In this document: one piece after another, positions 33,767 through 36,981 of the stretch
Layout of the letters: each line of letters starts with the position of its first letter
How positions within the stretch are numbered: the first letter of the stretch is position 1
NCBI GenBank assembly: GCA_945897885.1
Contig: CAMDGU010000029.1
Span: 1-36,981 of the forward strand
Origin: Chitinophaga pinensis
GTDB lineage: Bacteria > Bacteroidota > Bacteroidia > NS11-12g > UBA9320
DNA: 36,981 nt
Reading direction: 5' to 3'
Program-made: the position numbers and the translations under genes
Notes under the pieces: generated by a model
Databases searched by the model: none
Told to the model about the DNA's origin: nothing
What the model saw: the letters and a program-made list of their open reading frames with translations, nothing else

Positions 33767-34243
33767 CTACTTGATATGCTCGGCAACCATTCCCTTAAGA
33801 AGGGTTTCAAACTTTACGGGTTCAATATAGCCGGCTTCCTGATACAGAACATTCTTTTTGGTAAGATAAAAATAGGTAGTAGGGTAACCACTTGCATTTC
33901 CACCGCTTAAGGCGCCTAAAAGTTCGCGACCGGTCATCGTATCTGCTCCGTTTATGTATTTTCTATCCAATTCAGGATTAAATTTTATAGGAACAAAATC
34001 TTTATTGATAAGAGCAATAACGGCTTCGTTGGTATAGGTATTTTTGTCCATTACTTTGCACCAATGGCACCAATCGGTATAAGTGTCTATCAAGGCAATT
34101 TTACCTTCATTTCTTGCTTTTACTACTCCTTCATTCCAATCATACCATTTAATTTCATTGGTAGTATTTGTTTTTAGGGTTGTAAATCCTCCAAGCATGA
34201 AGAGGATAAATAGCCCAAATGTAATTTTTTTAACTAATTGCAT
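33767..34243 (-). CDS. Periplasmic thioredoxin-like protein (Thioredoxin_7/DUF255-like)
   Basis: A 158-residue protein with a signal peptide or N-terminal anchor (MQLVKKITFGLFILFMLGGF). After IKWYDWNEGVVKARNEGKIA comes the active site DWCHWCKVMD (CHWC, about residues 59-62), then a strand FVPIKFNPELD and the cis-Pro region GYPTTYFYL. The layout W-x(5)-A..E.K.I...T..WC.WC is typical of extracytoplasmic thioredoxin_7 proteins of Bacteroidota, which act in reduction of disulfides or in repair of secreted proteins. It is followed by its own terminator. Confidence 0.85.
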   Translation of the reverse strand: MQLVKKITFGLFILFMLGGFTTLKTNTTNEIKWYDWNEGVVKARNEGKIALIDTYTDWCHWCKVMDKNTYTNEAVIALINKDFVPIKFNPELDRKYINGADTMTGRELLGALSGGNASGYPTTYFYLTKKNVLYQEAGYIEPVKFETLLKGMVAEHIK

Positions 34244-34346
34244 AATTATTATTTGTAAACACGAAAATAAAACAAAAAGTATACCTTAAATGTATTTTTA
34301 TTCTTGAAATTTGCATCATATCATAGTTTAAGTAAATATAATAGCT

Positions 34347-34955
34347 TTGGGAGACAATAAGTTTGTAATAGATGGAGAAATAGAAGGGGGGCCAGAGCCG
34401 GCTTATTCCTTAGAACCTTTACCTCCGAAATCTGAATCGGCAAAAACTATTTTATTGAGTTTGATTGCAATTAGCATCCTGTTATTAGTGGTGGCTATTT
34501 ACATGTTTATTCAATACAATAAATCGACTACTAAACTAGCAGAAATGATGGGGAAAATAGCCACAGTAGAAACCTTGAGTAAGGAGAACATCAGCTTAAA
34601 AGCAATCAATGATACCTTGCAAAACAGGGTTCAAGTATTGCAAGAGGAAAACAATATTTTAGCAGAAAATATGGACTCGGCCACAGGGATATTTTTTGAG
34701 GTGCAGATAGGTAATTTTACCCATTTTGATTTGGATGCTTATGTGAATGAATTGGATGCTTTGCGACAAGAAAAGTCTGGCAAGAATACCAAACTTATTT
34801 TGGGGCGTTTTCGTTCTTTTAACAAAGCCACCTTATTTGAAAAGGATATGAAAAAAATGGGTTTCACAAGTGCCTTTATCATTGGTAGAATAAACGGTAA
34901 ACTTGTTAGCTATCAGGAAGCTTTGGCAGCTTGCCAAAAAGAGCAAGCCAAATAA
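34347..34955 (+). CDS. Membrane-anchored SPOR-domain protein
   Basis: A 202-residue protein with an acidic N-terminal tail, one membrane segment (TILLSLIAISILLLVVAIYM, about residues 36-55), a coiled coil (about 57-110, TLSKENISLKAINDTLQNRV) and a C-terminal SPOR-like domain (VQIGNFTHFDL, LGRFRSFNKATLF, GFTSAFIIG). SPOR domains bind peptidoglycan stripped of stem peptides at the septum. There is no ATG before the membrane segment: TTG at 34347 is the best start, and it is also the end of a -7 match (TAGCTTTG). It is followed 60 bases later by the DUF4175-type gene, and both may be one operon. Confidence 0.75.
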   Translation: MGDNKFVIDGEIEGGPEPAYSLEPLPPKSESAKTILLSLIAISILLLVVAIYMFIQYNKSTTKLAEMMGKIATVETLSKENISLKAINDTLQNRVQVLQEENNILAENMDSATGIFFEVQIGNFTHFDLDAYVNELDALRQEKSGKNTKLILGRFRSFNKATLFEKDMKKMGFTSAFIIGRINGKLVSYQEALAACQKEQAK

Positions 34956-35015
34956 TAAACATAAAATAAAACTACCTGCGTTTACTTAAAGAAAGAAAAG
35001 GATACTAATTGAACA

Positions 35016-36981
35016 ATGACTGATAAACACCAACCAACTGATAATTTATATCTGCACAACAGCGAGTTGCTGACCAAGCTGGATGAATTTATCAGAAAAT
35101 ATTATAAAAACAGGCTTTTACGAGGAGCCATATTTTTTACCGGTGCTGTGCTGTCGTTTTTTCTTTTGGTTTCGTTACTTGAGTATTTTGGCAGATTTGA
35201 TACCACATTCAGGACCATACTTTTTTATAGCTTTTTAATTTTTACGGGGGCTATACTTTACCGGTTTATTCTTATTCCACTTTTAAAATTATACCGAATA
35301 GGCACTAGGCTGGATTATGAAATGGCTTCAGAAATTATAGGCCACCATTTTATCACTATAAAAGACAAATTATTAAACACTTTGCAGCTTAGTCACCAGT
35401 ATCAAAACCAATTTGACAGTATTTTTCTGGCGGCATCTATAGATCAAAAAACAGCTGAATTAAGGCCTATACGTTTTTCATCAGCTATCGATTTTAAAGG
35501 GAACAAGCGCTATTTAAAATACGCTATCGGTCCCATGGCGGTTTTAATTTTGATTATGATTATTGCACCGGGATTTAAAGAAACAACTACCCGACTTATT
35601 CAGCACGATAAGCATTTTGCCATCCCTGCACCTTTTGAATTTTTGCTAAATAACAAATCACTGGAAGCTGCCCAAAATGAAGATTTTGAAGTAGATTTGG
35701 GTATAAAAGGTAAAGTAATGCCTGATGAGGTGTATCTGTTAACCGATGGTAACCGGTTTAAAATGAAAAAGGATGGAAACACCTCATTTAAATTTACTGT
35801 TAAAAACGTTCAAAAATCCTTTGATTTTCATTTTGAGTCGGGAAATTATAGCTCGGATGGTTATCAGTTGGTGGTTAAGCAAAAACCTGTTTTGTTAGAT
35901 TTTAGTATTAATTTGGATTACCCCTCCTACACAGGGAGAACCGACGAAAAGCTTGAAAATATTGGTGATATAACCATTCCTGCCGGAACCAAAGTGTTAT
36001 GGAAATTTAACACCAAAAATGTAGAAAGCATGCGATTAATGTTTCCCGGAAATGCTGTTCAGGCATTTCGCGAAGGAGAAAACAGATTTTCATTTACCAA
36101 AAATTTTAAATCGAGTGAAGTCATAAAAATAAAAACCACGAATAAGGAAACAGAAAGTAAAGATTCAATTATTTATCAGATAAATATAGTTCCTGATGCT
36201 TATCCTCAAATTACCTTTAGAGAACGGCGTGATAGTAGTAATTCCAAGCTTCTTTATTTTGTGGGAGACATTACAGATGATTACGGGTTTAATAAATTAA
36301 TGTTTCATTACAAATTTATTGAAACCGAAGACCCAAACAGAAAAGCACAAGGTTTAAAAAGTGCCATTATTGGGATTAATACGGTTCAAAGCGCTCAAAA
36401 TTTTTATTACCTATGGGATATTACCGGATTGGACATAAAGCCGGGTGAAAAAATAGAATACTACTTTGAAATTTGGGATAATGATGCTGTGAACGGAAGC
36501 AAGGCAACCCGAACCAGTAATGGATTATTTGCAGCTCCTACCTTAGAACAAATAGAAAAACAATCGGAAAAAAGCAATGAAGCCATAAAAGGCGAAATGG
36601 CCGAAGCCATTAAGGATACCAAAACTTTGGAAGATGAAATTAAAAAGCTTGAACAAAAACTTACCGAGAAGAAATCATTAAGCTGGGAAGATAAAAAGCA
36701 GGTTCAGGATTTATTGGAAAAGCACAAAGACCTTCAGGAAAAAATGAAGGAATTGATAGAAAAGAATAAGGATAAAAACAATAAAGAATCTGAATACAAA
36801 GACATTGATAAAGATATACTGGACAAGCAGGCCCAATTGGAAAAGCTGTTTGAAGAACTGATGGATGACGAGATGAAAAAGCTTCTCGAAAAAATGAAAG
36901 AACTTTTGCAAAACAACCAAAAAGATGAATTGCAGGAGCAAATGGATAAATTTAAATTTAACGACAAGGAGCTTAAAAAGA
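35016..36981 (+). CDS. DUF4175-type membrane protein (N-terminal part, cut by window end)
   Basis: A frame of 655 codons starts at ATG 35016 (MTDKHQPTDNLYLHNSELLT) and is still open at the window end. Two membrane segments near residues 35-55 and 67-87, a third near 170-187 (YAIGPMAVLILIMIIAPG), then a large domain rich in beta-strands (about 200-500) and, from about residue 505, a long Lys/Glu-rich coiled coil (EIKKLEQKLTEKKSLSWEDK) that continues beyond the end. This is the layout of the DUF4175 family of large Bacteroidota membrane proteins (about 1100 residues), whose function is unknown to me. It likely shares a transcript with the SPOR gene. Confidence 0.75.
   Translation, partial: MTDKHQPTDNLYLHNSELLTKLDEFIRKYYKNRLLRGAIFFTGAVLSFFLLVSLLEYFGRFDTTFRTILFYSFLIFTGAILYRFILIPLLKLYRIGTRLDYEMASEIIGHHFITIKDKLLNTLQLSHQYQNQFDSIFLAASIDQKTAELRPIRFSSAIDFKGNKRYLKYAIGPMAVLILIMIIAPGFKETTTRLIQHDKHFAIPAPFEFLLNNKSLEAAQNEDFEVDLGIKGKVMPDEVYLLTDGNRFKMKKDGNTSFKFTVKNVQKSFDFHFESGNYSSDGYQLVVKQKPVLLDFSINLDYPSYTGRTDEKLENIGDITIPAGTKVLWKFNTKNVESMRLMFPGNAVQAFREGENRFSFTKNFKSSEVIKIKTTNKETESKDSIIYQINIVPDAYPQITFRERRDSSNSKLLYFVGDITDDYGFNKLMFHYKFIETEDPNRKAQGLKSAIIGINTVQSAQNFYYLWDITGLDIKPGEKIEYYFEIWDNDAVNGSKATRTSNGLFAAPTLEQIEKQSEKSNEAIKGEMAEAIKDTKTLEDEIKKLEQKLTEKKSLSWEDKKQVQDLLEKHKDLQEKMKELIEKNKDKNNKESEYKDIDKDILDKQAQLEKLFEELMDDEMKKLLEKMKELLQNNQKDELQEQMDKFKFNDKELKK

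Noticed and set aside
36711-36967. Minus-strand open frames at the right end
   Set aside because: They are shadows of the Lys/Glu-rich coiled coil of the DUF4175-type gene, giving low-complexity Phe/Ser/Leu products.

Overview
The window is AT-rich chromosomal DNA from a member of the Bacteroidota, probably on the Sphingobacteriales/Chitinophagales side rather than Bacteroides proper. The reasons are two large secreted proteins with type A type IX secretion (T9SS) sorting tails, one with a type B (gliding-associated, CHU_C-like) tail, promoters matching TTTG-N19-TAnnTTTG, no visible Shine-Dalgarno sequences, SusD-free housekeeping content, DUF4369/TlpA-type thioredoxin proteins and a B12-dependent methylmalonyl-CoA mutase. 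No rRNA, tRNA, CRISPR array or prophage was seen.

Layout. 1-1000: the end of an IS3-family insertion sequence, then short decayed reading frames with in-frame stops. 1005-2665: a CrtA-like monooxygenase and a zinc-ribbon methyltransferase that converge. 2666-3104: a gene-free gap with an orphan rho-independent terminator, a -7 promoter match and a possible rod-like RNA of about 200 nt (candidate small RNA). 3105-11778: three large secreted repeat proteins surrounding a small proline-rich protein gene and tmk. 11902-19308: a Gre-like protein, then the translation block rimP-nusA-infB with a strong promoter and attenuator-like hairpins, followed by rlmN (no ATG start) and an LpxL-type acyltransferase. 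19322-25008: a coiled-coil secreted protein, glyS and a methylmalonyl-CoA mutase in which the small-subunit barrel and the large subunit are one polypeptide. 25009-25564: a repeat-rich gap holding a duplicate of the last 50 codons of the mutase and REP-like inverted repeats. 25565-34243: mostly minus-strand genes: a small secreted protein, an M49-like metallopeptidase, an M1 aminopeptidase, a TlpA-like lipid- or membrane-facing thioredoxin protein, rlmD and a periplasmic thioredoxin, with an alkyltransferase-like (ATL) gene inserted on the plus strand. 34347-36981: a SPOR-domain membrane protein and the start of a large DUF4175-type membrane/coiled-coil protein that runs off the window.

How the genes work together. 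The best-defined unit is rimP-nusA-infB (30S maturation, transcription elongation/antitermination, initiation), joined by rlmN, rlmD and glyS as translation-related genes. The secreted proteins, peptidases, thioredoxins, LpxL-like enzyme and SPOR protein all concern the cell envelope. I did not find a convincing new multi-gene system. The items most worth a second look are the orphan structured-RNA candidate at 2804-3020, the mosaic tail duplication beside the fused mutase with an inverted-repeat element at its junction, the ATG-less rlmN, and the eroded two-gene remnant beside the IS.
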